Notes: generated by a model from the sequence alone, not told the origin. Shown: positions 55,701-60,009, counted from the first letter of the stretch. The stretch is 64,000 bases of DNA from Mactromeris polynyma (GCA_032209605.1 JASFXZ010000008.1:6076001-6140000); one strand, 5' to 3'. Numbers and translations are program-made.

Positions 55701-57164
55701 CATTGTTTGGTGAGTAATTGTAACTGCATTTGGACATTGCATTAAAAATAAGTCTTTCGTGTGACTAGATTCACCCCGACACAATATATCTGATACACAC
55801 GAGGTACAGTGCTGACAAGCATCCAGATAATCAAAGTTTTGGAGATTTTCCCAAAAAGAAGATATCCACCTTAGATCTTTGCATTCATACCTATTATCAA
55901 TTATATGTGTACAAAAAGCAACTTTGACTTTCAAATACTCATCACTTAAAGTATCTGAACGTTTTTGCGAAGACGAGTTATGTTTTTATGATGATGTGTC
56001 AAAACTTATTTATTTCAATTTATCTGTACATTACTTGAATGAATGAATGTTTTCTGTAGAAAATTTAAAAAAAAATTAAACTTGAGAATAAGTGCAAATC
56101 AATCGAAAAGTTTCCAATCAGTTCACAGAATACAATATTAATAATCAAGTACTACTTTAAGTTCATTATAAATTTCACATAATATATGATATAACATTAC
56201 AGATTTTGAAAAAATTAAAGAATTAAAATCATAAAAATGCCATCAAGTAAAGTTATGATTATGAAGTAGATTGAACTTATAATAATAGTATGACACCCAT
56301 CAATATATACTGGGGCCTTGTATTTCTGTTAGTACCACAAAAATACAAGCAAACAGTATACTTCAAATAGAATGATTTTATACTGTTTACAATACAAACT
56401 TTAATGATTATTACGTAATCATGGCTTAAAAATAATACAAACTCTTGAATGTGATAACATTAGGATTTGTGTTGAACAGAGTTTATGTTAGTGTCAATGA
56501 ACAAGATGAAAATGTTGATTATCAAATTTTTGGAACTGATCTAATTATAACTCTAAGTCATTCTAAACTGTAATATTTCACAATTTTATCAGCCTTTAAA
56601 GTTCAATCAACAAACGGCAACAAATGGACTAAAACTATGCCGGACATTTCATCGAAGATGTGCTTGTGCTGTATACAGCCTAAATTGTGAGTACTGTGGG
56701 AATATACTTATATAGGTTGCGTGGGAATATGAAGAGTGTATATGACTGACTGAGCACATCTATGATCTTATCATCAACATTTCAAGCAGTTACTGAAAGC
56801 CATGGAAGTACTGTACTGTAAAACTCACTATGTGTCTTCATAATAAAATAATAAGTAAAAATAGTGAACATACCATGTCATCCAGATTCGAAGTTGTAGT
56901 GTTCACTTGTTTTTCTTGAGCTTTACATGTATCGTCTGAACTGACATCTCTCTTATGTAGATTATGAACAAACCTGTCCACAGCTACGTTGCTTACATCT
57001 CCTACGTAGGCCGGCTCGTTAGCATCAAACTGTACAATGTTATTAAAAGACAAACCACTAACTACTAGCGAACCGGCACCAATGGTGACTGTGTAACATA
57101 TCACAGAGTATAAAAACATAGAAGAATAGTTTTTACGACGAAGAAATTCTTCCTCAATCGCCAT
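25728..57164 (-). CDS. SORT1: Sortilin (VPS10-domain sorting receptor), 22 coding exons, 921 residues
   Basis: Spliced on the minus strand. Exons: 57164-56874, 54171-54109, 51815-51745, 50953-50848, 49072-48917, 47301-47124, 44691-44543, 43176-43093, 42423-42363, 40325-40075, 39599-39497, 37003-36927, 36473-36314, 34918-34796, 33922-33805, 32186-32112, 31785-31669, 30365-30248, 29554-29394, 28523-28379, 26864-26721, 25742-25728. All junctions are GT-AG and phases agree; lengths sum to 2766 nt. From the family: sortilins are type I receptors that sort ligands between Golgi, surface and endosomes. Seen here: N-terminal hydrophobic segment, LHKR site, ten-bladed propeller with Asp boxes (for example STDAGENF, ISRDGGYSW), ten cysteines in residues about 620-755 (10CC), helix ILAIIIAGGVFILIAIMGVY, and a tail with YSML, NPF and YHDDSDDDMLS. 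Human sortilin is 831 residues, so this tail is longer. SorLA and SorCS are excluded because their extra domains are absent. Most introns carry repeats. Confidence 0.95.
25858..26387. mobile_element. CACAGGAGATTGTC element, copy 1 (intron 21)
   Basis: Left end CACAGAAGATTTTCATGAG then TTCTGTCCCTTTATT; right end AAAGGGAAATAACTCCAGACAA then TCTCCTGTG. The ends are inverted relatives of those at 27746-28337 and 46292-46489. The middle is an approximately 53-bp minisatellite with AT-dinucleotide runs. No coding capacity. Confidence 0.7.
25897..26290 (+). repeat. About 53-bp minisatellite with TA runs
   Basis: Units begin CTAGATTTCTCGCC near 25897, 25950, 26003, 26056, 26108, 26160, 26212 and 26268. 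Each contains AATCCCCTCTATAGTC and then a (TA)n run of variable length, which accounts for the 52-56 bp spacing. Confidence 0.9.
26721..26864 (-). CDS. SORT1: Sortilin exon 21: additional tail exon with NPF and second acidic motif
   Basis: Residues 870-917, 144 nt, phase 0 on both sides. The first half is basic and Ser/Asn-rich (KVKKSPKSKN), then NPSG, NPFG and SYHDDSDD. NPF is a known EH-domain ligand. Because it is symmetric, skipping it keeps the frame. Donor GTATGT, acceptor TTTGCAG. Confidence 0.9.
27746..28337. mobile_element. CACAGGAGATTGTC element, copy 2 (intron 20)
   Basis: Left end CACAGGAGATTGTCACAAG and right end TGTGACAATCTCCTGTG are perfect inverted repeats over 17 bases. Everything between is a 25-bp minisatellite made of the element's own subterminal motif. 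No target duplication is obvious in the flanks. Confidence 0.8.
27766..28310 (+). repeat. 25-bp minisatellite TTCTCTCCCTTTATCCCTTC (about 22 units)
   Basis: Units are TTCTCTCCCTTTATCCCTTC plus TAGAG with few substitutions (CTTTT for CCTTT, CTC for CCC). On the transcribed (minus) strand this is purine-rich: GAGAGAAC, AAAGGGAG, GGGATAAA. Confidence 0.92.
28379..28523 (-). CDS. SORT1: Sortilin exon 20: cytoplasmic tail with YSML and first acidic motif
   Basis: Residues 821-869. Encodes EYRYSMLNQSEQ, equivalent to human HRYSVLQQH (Yxx-phi endocytosis signal), an ADDDDDEG acidic run, and ends KYHDSDE. That ending resembles the very C terminus of human sortilin (YHDDSDEDLLE). Ends in phase 0. Confidence 0.93.
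28677..28887 (+). repeat. Dispersed repeat, second copy (GACCTTGACCCTGTGACC to TCTTCTTCGAAGGGG)
   Basis: Matches 17997-18634 in order: TGTGACCCCAAAATCAATAG, CTCTGCTACC, GGTCAAGGGGTTCTTGAG, GATCAGAAAC, a GACGGACGGACAT run, then ATGCCCTCTCTTCTTCGAAG. Lies in sortilin intron 19. Confidence 0.75.
28917..28990 (+). mobile_element. Possible tRNA-like SINE head
   Basis: CAGAATGGTTCAGGGGTAGAG followed by CCTGACTCC and GGTCAGGATTAAC resembles an A box and anticodon arm, but no good B box follows. Weak. Confidence 0.3.
29394..29554 (-). CDS. SORT1: Sortilin exon 19: transmembrane segment
   Basis: Residues 768-821. A juxtamembrane KNNQEVQGESADAG is followed by the hydrophobic ILAIIIAGGVFILIAIMGVY and a basic stop-transfer ARKFILLRR. 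Donor GTAAGT, ends in phase 2. Confidence 0.93.
30078..30160 (+). mobile_element. Possible tRNA-derived SINE fragment (intron 18)
   Basis: TAGCTTCCTTGGTAGCTTGC followed by TGGGCAGACCAGGGTTCAATTC resembles a tRNA A box and B box about 40 bases apart. The flanks show no clear body. Confidence 0.4.
30248..30365 (-). CDS. SORT1: Sortilin exon 18: end of the 10CC module
   Basis: Residues 728-767. Encodes FRKIPGDSCVNGFHPTSKVV and DLDKVCDEF (human YRKIPGDKCQGG...): 10CC cysteines 9 and 10. Ends in phase 0. Confidence 0.95.
30551..31352 (+). repeat. 50-bp minisatellite of hairpin units (16 copies, intron 17)
   Basis: ACAACGAGTGGCATTGTCTA recurs exactly every 50 bases from 30561. Each unit contains the inverted pair TATAGACAA and TTGTCTATA around a 9-base loop, followed by a spacer with ATATATACACCAGCGTTAG. 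Variation is limited to a few positions in the spacer (CAGCG/AAGTG, GCG/GCA/GTG). Confidence 0.95.
31669..31785 (-). CDS. SORT1: Sortilin exon 17
   Basis: Residues 689-728. Encodes DYGYFRPGGSDKCIKEPDFK then GPEIDICLHG (human [20 protein letters not shown]): 10CC cysteines 7 and 8. Ends in phase 2. Confidence 0.95.
32112..32186 (-). CDS. SORT1: Sortilin exon 16
   Basis: Residues 664-689, 75 nt. Encodes CYNGFDHMVK and KPCDCTREDYE, then C across the junction: 10CC cysteines 3-6, same spacing as human VCQNG...ICLC...LCDFGYY. Confidence 0.93.
32280..32525 (-). mobile_element. tRNA-derived SINE (intron 16 to 15 side)
   Basis: On the minus strand the head reads GGACCTCCGTGGCCGGGTTG, then GTGGTCGTCAAATCACTTGC, CCTCATCGCT and TGTTCGAACCCC, an order typical of tRNA-derived bivalve SINE heads (A box, anticodon arm, B box). 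The remaining body extends toward 32280. Confidence 0.6.
32963..33778 (+). repeat. 43-bp minisatellite (about 19 units, intron 15)
   Basis: Units contain ATCTCTTACATTACACAACC then CAATCATTATACACATCTGA. A two-state difference (GATAGATC or GATACATC) splits the array: the AGATC form dominates the left third, the ACATC form the rest. It ends 27 bases from exon 15. Confidence 0.95.
33805..33922 (-). CDS. SORT1: Sortilin exon 15
   Basis: Residues 625-664. Encodes GYNISGCLLGMKETFERLKK (human DGCILGYKEQFLRLRK), with 10CC cysteine 2. The donor GTAG is followed within about 25 bases by the 43-bp minisatellite of intron 15. Confidence 0.93.
33923..34795 (-). other. Sortilin intron 14, nothing recognised
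   Basis: AT-rich intronic sequence; no repeat family or alternative exon that I can support. The open frame reading from exon 14 into the intron stops after about 25 residues. Confidence 0.5.
34796..34918 (-). CDS. SORT1: Sortilin exon 14: start of the 10CC module
   Basis: Residues 584-625. Encodes VAMLWGYVQATKKWEVHVLD and KRKCG (human IDFKDILERNCEE). Contributes cysteine 1 of the ten-cysteine module. Donor GTAAGA; continued reading past it is intronic. Confidence 0.93.
35392..36095 (+). repeat. GGGCCATGATGGCCC repeat family, full copy (intron 13)
   Basis: Opens ACAAGAGGGCTATAATGGCC then CTATATCGCTCACC, contains an AT-rich insert of TTTACGAAATAAT-type words, then conserved blocks (GGACCACCTAAGGATCATT, GCCCCGCCCCCTGGCGGCC) and ends CATCGATCCTAAAAGCTCAC then CATGAGCACTTCATGAGC. 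It is about 700 bases and non-coding. Confidence 0.8.
36314..36473 (-). CDS. SORT1: Sortilin exon 13
   Basis: Residues 531-584. Encodes ALKGPHSYLIGDHGGFLAAV and the last Asp box KFSLDEGRCWHEY, with the cysteine (human DEGQCW) that pairs with the exon 1 cysteine in the human structure. This closes the propeller. Confidence 0.95.
36927..37003 (-). CDS. SORT1: Sortilin exon 12
   Basis: Residues 505-530. Encodes HVADALQKTPPDVFISRDGG followed by YSWSL, matching human DVYISDDGGYSW. The acceptor TATTTATAG and the first 7 exon bases (GTCATGT) are also part of the 79-bp repeat unit that fills the adjacent intron. Confidence 0.92.
37003..38330 (-). repeat. 79-bp minisatellite carrying copies of a splice acceptor (intron 11)
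   Basis: The word TGACCTATAAATAC recurs at intervals of 79-80 bases from about 37001 to 38267, about 17 copies including the one that forms the exon 12 boundary. On the minus strand each copy gives TTACTAATGTATTTATAG then GTCATGT, that is a TACTAAT branch-point-like word and a TATAG acceptor. Confidence 0.95.
38331..38705 (-). repeat. 52-bp shortened derivative of the intron 11 repeat (about 7 units)
   Basis: Continues the 79-bp array but lacks the 27 bases from GTAAGCACATGACC to the following TTA, so these units have no TATAG acceptor word. Two-length structure shows that a deleted unit was itself amplified. Confidence 0.9.
39497..39599 (-). CDS. SORT1: Sortilin exon 11
   Basis: Residues 471-505. 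Encodes DCYLQVHGMYSMKRGI and PLSEKTAIGLILVHG (human PLSEPNAVGIVIAHG). Donor GTAAGA, ends in phase 1. The split Gly is completed by exon 12. Confidence 0.93.
40075..40325 (-). CDS. SORT1: Sortilin exon 10
   Basis: Residues 387-470, the longest internal exon. Encodes GTLYTSANQGVVYSESLPRH, SLRGVYITSQISEDDSI and the Asp box ITYNRGAEWHKI, all close to human sortilin. Includes the first cysteine of the conserved VAC...DC pair. Ends in phase 0. Confidence 0.95.
41346..41745 (+). repeat. 24-bp minisatellite ACATGTCTGAAACCATGTGA (intron 9, part 1)
   Basis: Units read ACATGTCTGAAACCATGTGA plus CCTT/TCTT with occasional insertion of TTG (CATGATTGTGATC). Non-coding; 24 is a multiple of three, so false long frames arise. 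Confidence 0.92.
41746..42212 (+). repeat. 24-bp minisatellite, ATACATCTGAAACCATGTGA type (intron 9, part 2)
   Basis: The same 24-bp period continues, now with GTATACATCTGAAACCATGT and an alternating GAC-TTTATGCATTTGAAGCC unit that recurs every fourth or fifth unit, giving a higher-order pattern. Confidence 0.92.
42363..42423 (-). CDS. SORT1: Sortilin exon 9
   Basis: Residues 367-387. The acceptor ATTTTAG is chosen over a nearer TTACAG because it restores FYSVMD (human FYSILA) and keeps the phase. Encodes NMIFMHVDNQD (human DMVFMHVDEPG). Confidence 0.9.
42500..42620 (+). mobile_element. SINE fragment of the GTTGTCA family (intron 8)
   Basis: GTGAGTTTGAACATCTGAC (B-box-like) is followed by GGGGGAAGTTGTCAATTG and GAACAAGTTAGAACTAATTG, in the same order as the SINE at 2899-3175. 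Decayed. Confidence 0.5.
43093..43176 (-). CDS. SORT1: Sortilin exon 8
   Basis: Residues 339-366, 84 nt, phase 0 to 0. Encodes HLVISTDYGNTFNEAQLP (human IHVSTDQGDTWSMAQLP). The intron 7 tandem array begins about 20 bases upstream of its acceptor. Confidence 0.93.
43195..43652 (+). repeat. About 43-bp minisatellite AGGTAAATCAGGTAAATAAT (intron 7)
   Basis: About a dozen units with CAGGTAAATCAGGTAAATAA then TAGTACATATCCATA, with shorter units (TAGTATATCCATA) and AAAGTTTATAAATA variants toward the right. The array begins about 20 bases from the exon 8 acceptor, so it includes the region where a branch point is expected. Confidence 0.92.
44106..44345 (+). mobile_element. tRNA-Thr-like SINE (intron 7)
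   Basis: The head has AACATGCTGGACTAGTAATC then CAGGGATCGCAGGTTCGATTC, with an anticodon arm CTGGA-CTAGTAA-TCCAG (anticodon AGT, Thr) and a perfect B box GGTTCGATTCC. The body carries TTTACGTCGGGCATGTAAAA and AGGGGTGCTTCTGG, similar in style to conserved central domains of metazoan SINEs. The class is not determined. Confidence 0.75.
44543..44691 (-). CDS. SORT1: Sortilin exon 7
   Basis: Residues 289-338. Encodes the Asp box KSTDAGENFKDI and GKFLYASQIK, matching human RTSDLGKSFKTI and GRFLFASVMA. Donor GTAAGT, ends in phase 0. Confidence 0.93.
45359..45540. mobile_element. Pogo/Tigger-like MITE (intron 6)
   Basis: Left end TACAGAAAAACCTCATTTAA, interior TATGACCACCC and ATTTTGACTCAATAATCG, right end TAGTCTTATCACTGAGGGTT. 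Aligns with 45865-46052 and more loosely with 12050-12194. Confidence 0.6.
45865..46052. mobile_element. Pogo/Tigger-like MITE, neighbouring copy (intron 6)
   Basis: Left end TACGTTATATCCTCATTTAT, then AGACCACCTCAATATTAAAA, interior ACATTTTAACTCAAATATC, right end CTGGAGGTTTCACTGTA. The right end keeps the CAGTGAAACC form. Confidence 0.6.
46292..46489. mobile_element. CACAGGAGATTGTC element, copy 3, unexpanded (intron 6)
   Basis: Left end CACAGGAGATTATCATGTG then TTCTCTCCCTTTA (twice, 25 bases apart); right end AAAGGGACAGAACTTGTGAC then AATCTCCTGTG. The centre is a TATA-rich palindrome. At 198 bases this is the shortest copy and shows the likely starting architecture. Confidence 0.8.
47124..47301 (-). 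CDS. SORT1: Sortilin exon 6
   Basis: Residues 230-289. Encodes NLYVSKDNGRQWKKVHKGVV (human LWVSKNFGGKWEEIHKAVC). Both cysteines of the human VC...SC pair in this segment are absent here (VVDKAFW and ASVVDN instead). Ends in phase 1. Confidence 0.93.
47999..48872 (+). repeat. GGGCCATGATGGCCC repeat family, longest copy (intron 5)
   Basis: Opens AAGAGGGCCATGATGGCCCT and closes with hairpin GAGCACTTCGTGCTC then AGGTGAGCTAAAAA. The block CACCAAATATCAAAGCTC...GACAAGAAGATTTTCAAAG occurs more than once inside, so this copy has internal duplications compared with 35392-36095, and it lacks the TTTACGAAATAAT insert. Confidence 0.8.
48917..49072 (-). CDS. SORT1: Sortilin exon 5
   Basis: Residues 178-229, 156 nt, phase 0 to 0. 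Encodes VYLIGQGMFMYITEDGG with an Asp box (ITEDGGNSF) and SDYIMAQDSQK, equivalent to human SDYLLALSTEN. Confidence 0.93.
49236..49345 (-). repeat. Inverted fragment of the CCTATGGAC repeat family (intron 4 edge)
   Basis: Minus strand reads TACAATCCACCAATTTTTGT, then CTTAAAAGCCCAGATT and GGGGACATCCGTGTCCTATG, in the same order as 8205-8510. Confidence 0.5.
49893..50421 (+). repeat. 31-bp minisatellite (about 17 units, intron 4)
   Basis: ATATCTCCCTGTTTGTACAT then ACATGTATACA recurs every 31 bases. One unit has an extra ACATGT; a few have AAA for ACA or TTCC for TCCC. Since 31 is not a multiple of three and the unit lacks stops in several frames, it produces overlapping long frames on both strands. 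Confidence 0.95.
50848..50953 (-). CDS. SORT1: Sortilin exon 4
   Basis: Residues 142-177. Encodes the Asp box SVDYGVTYKNL (human SEDYGKSFKDI) and ends HDSKK. Acceptor TTTTAG, donor GTAAAT, ends in phase 0. N-glycosylation-type sequons NLT and NIT are present. Confidence 0.92.
51362..51458 (+). repeat. Fragment of the TCTTCTTTGAAGGGGG family (intron 3)
   Basis: ATGGTCTACCAACTGCC, CATACTGACAACATACATCA, then CCCCATCTTCTTTGAAGGGG: the end of the family seen at 17997 and 28677. Confidence 0.5.
51745..51815 (-). CDS. SORT1: Sortilin exon 3
   Basis: Residues 119-142. Encodes NLIIVTTDTS and SSAVFKS, a propeller strand leading into the Asp box of exon 4. Ends in phase 2; the Ser codon is completed by exon 4. 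Confidence 0.9.
52631..52823. mobile_element. Small MITE with GGGGTTCCACTA ends (intron 2)
   Basis: Left end AGGGGTTCCACTAAGTGCC, right end AAAATGGAACCCCCCTAG. Inside are repeated AGGGTCA/TGACCC words. The ends match those of the 1.4-kb nested element at 19975-21350, so it may be a deletion derivative of the same family. Confidence 0.65.
53325..53390 (-). mobile_element. Possible tRNA-like SINE head (intron 2)
   Basis: Minus strand CTTGGGCTTGTGGGTATGAC then CATATGGAGTTTGTGGGTTC and AAAATCC has A-box-like and B-box-like words at tRNA spacing. Decayed. Confidence 0.4.
54109..54171 (-). CDS. SORT1: Sortilin exon 2
   Basis: Residues 98-118, phase 0 to 0. Encodes ETKTKMAIAWAGTNDG, matching the first propeller strand of sortilins (human SVSLSWVGDSTG). 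Donor GTACGT, acceptor TTTCAG. Confidence 0.9.
54202..54458 (+). repeat. About 63-bp tandem repeat (4 units, intron 1)
   Basis: Units contain GGTAAGTCACCACAGTGATC, TCAAACACGGAAGACTA and GGGTGAAACTATTGTAAATC. The first begins 31 bases from the exon 2 acceptor. Confidence 0.9.
54831..55070 (+). repeat. 17-bp tandem repeat CACTCAATCTCAGATAG (about 13 units, intron 1)
   Basis: Units vary (CTCAAACAG, CTTAGAGAG, TATAGAG) but keep the 17-base period. Non-coding. Confidence 0.88.
55598..55650 (+). repeat. Short tandem repeat TATCATCATTCAGATTG (3 units)
   Basis: Three near-identical units of about 19 bases ATCATCATTCAGATTGT. Nothing else recognised nearby. Confidence 0.85.
56874..57164 (-). CDS. SORT1: Sortilin exon 1: start, signal segment, propeptide
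   Basis: Residues 1-97. I chose the ATG at 57164 because upstream in-frame codons lack another ATG and its context (CCAAGATGGCG) is strong. A hydrophobic stretch (FLYSVICYTVTIGAGSLVV) about 16 residues in can act as signal peptide. LHKR followed by DVSSDDTC is a candidate propeptide cleavage site; the cysteine corresponds to the one that closes the VPS10 propeller in human sortilin. Donor GTATGT. Ends in phase 0. Confidence 0.85.
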
Positions 57165-57168
57165 CTTG
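57157..57168 (-). promoter_or_regulatory. YY1/TISU-like element over the sortilin start codon
   Basis: Minus strand CAAGATGGCGAT, with the ATG as start codon. It matches 10 of 12 positions of the TISU consensus (SAASATGGCGGC), an element that combines YY1-directed transcription start with translation from a very short 5' UTR. No TATA box is visible just upstream. Confidence 0.5.
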
Positions 57169-57180
57169 GTTGTGTTGTAG

Positions 57181-57190
57181 GTCACATGAC
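57181..57190. promoter_or_regulatory. Palindromic E-box GTCACATGAC
   Basis: Ten-base near-perfect palindrome (GTCATGTGAC on the minus strand), 17 bases before the sortilin ATG. It fits bHLH-zip sites of the MITF/TFEB/USF type. On RNA it would also contain ATGTGA, a start codon directly followed by stop. Confidence 0.4.
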
Positions 57191-57569
57191 TTTCGGTGCG
57201 CAGGTACTTATCTCCGACATAAATTGTTTATTTTAGTACAGACGATGCCCAAAAGTTTTCAAAAAGGTAGAGTAACCCCGAAAAGAAAAGTTTCAGCAGG
57301 GACCGTATATATCGTATGTTCCAGGTTTCAGAAACCTTACGGAAACACTAAAATGATAATAAGGAAGTGTAAAATATTAAGGAAACATTAAAATGATAAT
57401 AAATACATGTAGACGTCCCTTGCATAAAGTATGTAGGCCCTATGAGTCCTTGGACCAATATCCGAGATGAGTTCTTATAAACCATTGATTATGAACATCT
57501 CAGCAATTTTATAGTTTGTTTCATCGGGTTTAACGCCGTTTCTCAACGATATTTCAGTTATATAGGGCC

Positions 57570-57793
57570 TACGGCGGCCGGTTCACCTAACCAGTTTTTC
57601 CTGGACTGAAATCTAACCAGTAGGGGCCTACTAACTAACCCTTCCACAAGGAGCCGGCAACTTCTCTCATGAGGAGGAAAATCGACATTTTTATCAAATT
57701 TTCATGGAAGGGTATGACCTGCCGCGACCGGGAATCGAACCCGGATCGCCGGGTTACAAGTCCAGCGCACTAACCACTGGACCACGGCCGCGG
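57570..57793 (-). mobile_element. SINE with a well preserved tRNA-Thr(UGU)-like head
   Basis: Minus strand 57794-57721 folds as a tRNA: acceptor GCCGCGG/TCGCGGC, A box TGGTCCAGTGG, anticodon loop CTTGTAA (UGU), T arm CGGGTTCGATTCCCGG. The anticodon stem has an A-C mismatch. Downstream on the same strand follows a body with GAAGTTGCCGGCTCCTTGTG and the tail ACTGGTTAGGTGAACC, the tail seen in the SINE at 2899-3175. So it is a SINE and probably not a working tRNA gene. Confidence 0.75.
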
Positions 57794-57945
57794 CACCAGC
57801 AATTTTATAACATGTGACTCTCATTAATGTTGGTTTTCAGTTCGATACATGGAACCACCGATAACTTTGATGATGACATGTTTTTAAATTGACGTTAGAA
57901 CTGGAACCAATAGATCTATATATATTTGATTAAAATACAGCATAA

Positions 57946-58052
57946 CCACGGGCATGGTTTATATCATCCTCGGTACCCAGGCTTTTAATAACATTATTTA
58001 TAATGTATGTTATGTTAGCCTGGGTACCGAGGATGGGTTTATATATCCGTGG
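57946..58052. mobile_element. Hairpin element with CCTCGGTACCCAGGC arms
   Basis: Left arm CCACGGGCATGGTTTATATC then ATCCTCGGTACCCAGGC; right arm GCCTGGGTACCGAGGATGGG then TTTATATATCCGTGG. Arms of about 38 bases around a short AT-rich loop. Its ends relate to those of the MITE at 18808-19075. Confidence 0.8.
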
Positions 58053-59565
58053 CATAACGTAAAGTAGGCCTATATGTTGCTAGGTGATTAGGCCTTACAG
58101 CTTGGCAGTCCAAGTTTCAACATTAATTGAAATTACCACAAAAATGTGCAGTGCTTCCACACGTCTCAAATTCTGTTAAATAGAATTCGTATATTGCCGA
58201 CTATTGCCGATCGATAAGTGGCGGAAATTCACGATATTTACCGAGTGCTCGCTGAGGATTGTGGGTAAATTATTTCTTGTTATCGTTTCATCGGCATTCG
58301 CCCAAATCAGATCTTCCCTAGATAAATTTAGGTAAACGTTGAAAGGTAGGAGTCGCACACATTGAAGGACGCAAACAGAATACAAACGGACTAGGGGACA
58401 CTTATATAGAGCTACAGATAGGGAATAAAACGGTACGTAAATGATAATGACAAGAAAATTAAATAACCAAGCATCATCAACGAACTCAAAACAATGACAC
58501 AGGAATACACGACAGAACAACACGAGATTTAAGGCATTACAATGTCCCGCAGCCTTGGAGCTGTAAGAGATCATTTGGACCTCGAGTAGGCTACGTGGGA
58601 AATGAAAGTAACACTAAATGTCTTTATGTTTTTGAGAGGAATCTTTATCATTTTGATATCTTAGTAATAGTTTATAAAAAAATACAAATCAACCATATGT
58701 TAGTTAATAATTTCTGCGTTAGTGTTATATAAATGGATAGTTGTTTTAAAAACAAAATGTATAACATACATACTTCTGGTTTATATCTCGCATTGAATCT
58801 TAGAGAAATATATGAAAAACTGAACATACGAGTATATTTACTAATTACTAACTACTATTTTGTAAAGTATGGATTGGAATGCCATCGAGCCACATATACT
58901 TATTGACGAGGAAAATAATAATATCTTTTAGTAACGACGATCGGAGCAAATTGAAATATCAATTCAATTCAATTCAGTTTATTAGGCGTAATATTTACAG
59001 ATCATTGTCCTCTACTTGGCGGAAATGTTTAACAGAGAAGAACATGAACATATATACAATTAAACAATACATACATATAGAGAGATGACAACAAACTCCA
59101 TAAGCCGCAGTACTATAGTTGTTTTACAGTACTATATAGGACTATACAAATTATGAGTATTTTATCTATATAAGACAATACTATGAAAAGAACGATGGTT
59201 AACATACAGAGAGTATACAAGTACATGGAGATTAGACAACATATAACATATATTACTAGAATAAGTGTAAATAAAACTTACAATGAACAAAGAGTAATCA
59301 AGATCATTCTAACAACACCCTCTAAATTTGCTGTATAAACAAAATTAGCCAATTTGATTAACAATGATACATTCATCAAAATAAAAACAATTTTATATTA
59401 ATTTTATATTTTGTATGTATCATTGCTTTTATTTTGATAACGAGCAAATAACATATAAACTACAGCGGCAAATCGTCAGTAATTGAAAGTCAGTTACTGT
59501 CTAGGTACTGTCTGTATGGATGTGTAGCACAATTAAAGAGACGTATATCAGCATTCAAACAATAT
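58053..59565. other. Non-coding upstream region, nothing firmly recognised
   Basis: The longest open frame (58176-58574, minus) is Cys/Leu/Val-rich without family resemblance. An inverted pair of ATTTTGAT/ATAAAAACAATTTTATAT words near 59370-59440 is the only local structure. Confidence 0.3.
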
Positions 59566-59856
59566 TTATTTCTTGAGCCGACGAATTAATTCAGCCATGT
59601 GTAAGCCGATAAAATCTAAAGTTATAAATGTCGAAGCAAATTTTTTACAAACCGATCTGTTTGTAAATTGGACGCTGATTGGTTCAAATCTGCAAGTTGT
59701 AAACGCTGGACTGGAATGTAGCACAAGCGAGCTAAATACGGCTGCACCGAACATCAGAGACGATAGAACACGCGAAGTTGAGGGAATCATCATACTTGAT
59801 GTCGTGTCTTGAACACGTAATGTAAGAATTTTCGGATTCCATAGCAGGTCCAACAT
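59566..59856 (-). CDS. Open frame of 96 codons, uncertain gene
   Basis: Begins ATG at 59856 and ends TAA at 59566. The translation has protein-like composition with two hydrophobic segments (SSLMFGAAVFSSLVLHSSPAF and FASTFITLDFIGLHMAELI-like) and a basic end RRLKK. An acceptor-like ATATTAG lies 16 bases upstream of the ATG, and the stop overlaps AATAAA. I know no family for it. It may be a small membrane protein, a last exon, or chance. Confidence 0.25.
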   Translation of the reverse strand: MLDLLWNPKILTLRVQDTTSSMMIPSTSRVLSSLMFGAAVFSSLVLHSSPAFTTCRFEPISVQFTNRSVCKKFASTFITLDFIGLHMAELIRRLKK

Positions 59857-60009
59857 CTGATGGAACACTAATATTTACCTATACCAATTAGCAGACTGTT
59901 ACACTTCCCATGCAAAGGGGGATTAGTGTATAGAGTCAGTGTCATACAAGCGCACGTTTGATACATTGTTATAGCGGAAACATTTGTCATTAAAATTATA
60001 CATATTATG

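Noticed and set aside
57170..57391. Plus-strand open frame of 73 codons starting in the sortilin promoter
   Set aside because: Overlaps the sortilin start on the other strand and has no recognisable domain.
57721..57794. A functional tRNA-Thr(UGU) gene
   Set aside because: The anticodon stem has an A-C mismatch and the sequence is followed by a SINE body and tail shared with other copies, so a SINE head is the better call.
58176..58574. 132-codon minus-strand open frame
   Set aside because: Low-complexity Cys/Leu/Val/Tyr composition, no splice or homology support; length is reachable by chance.
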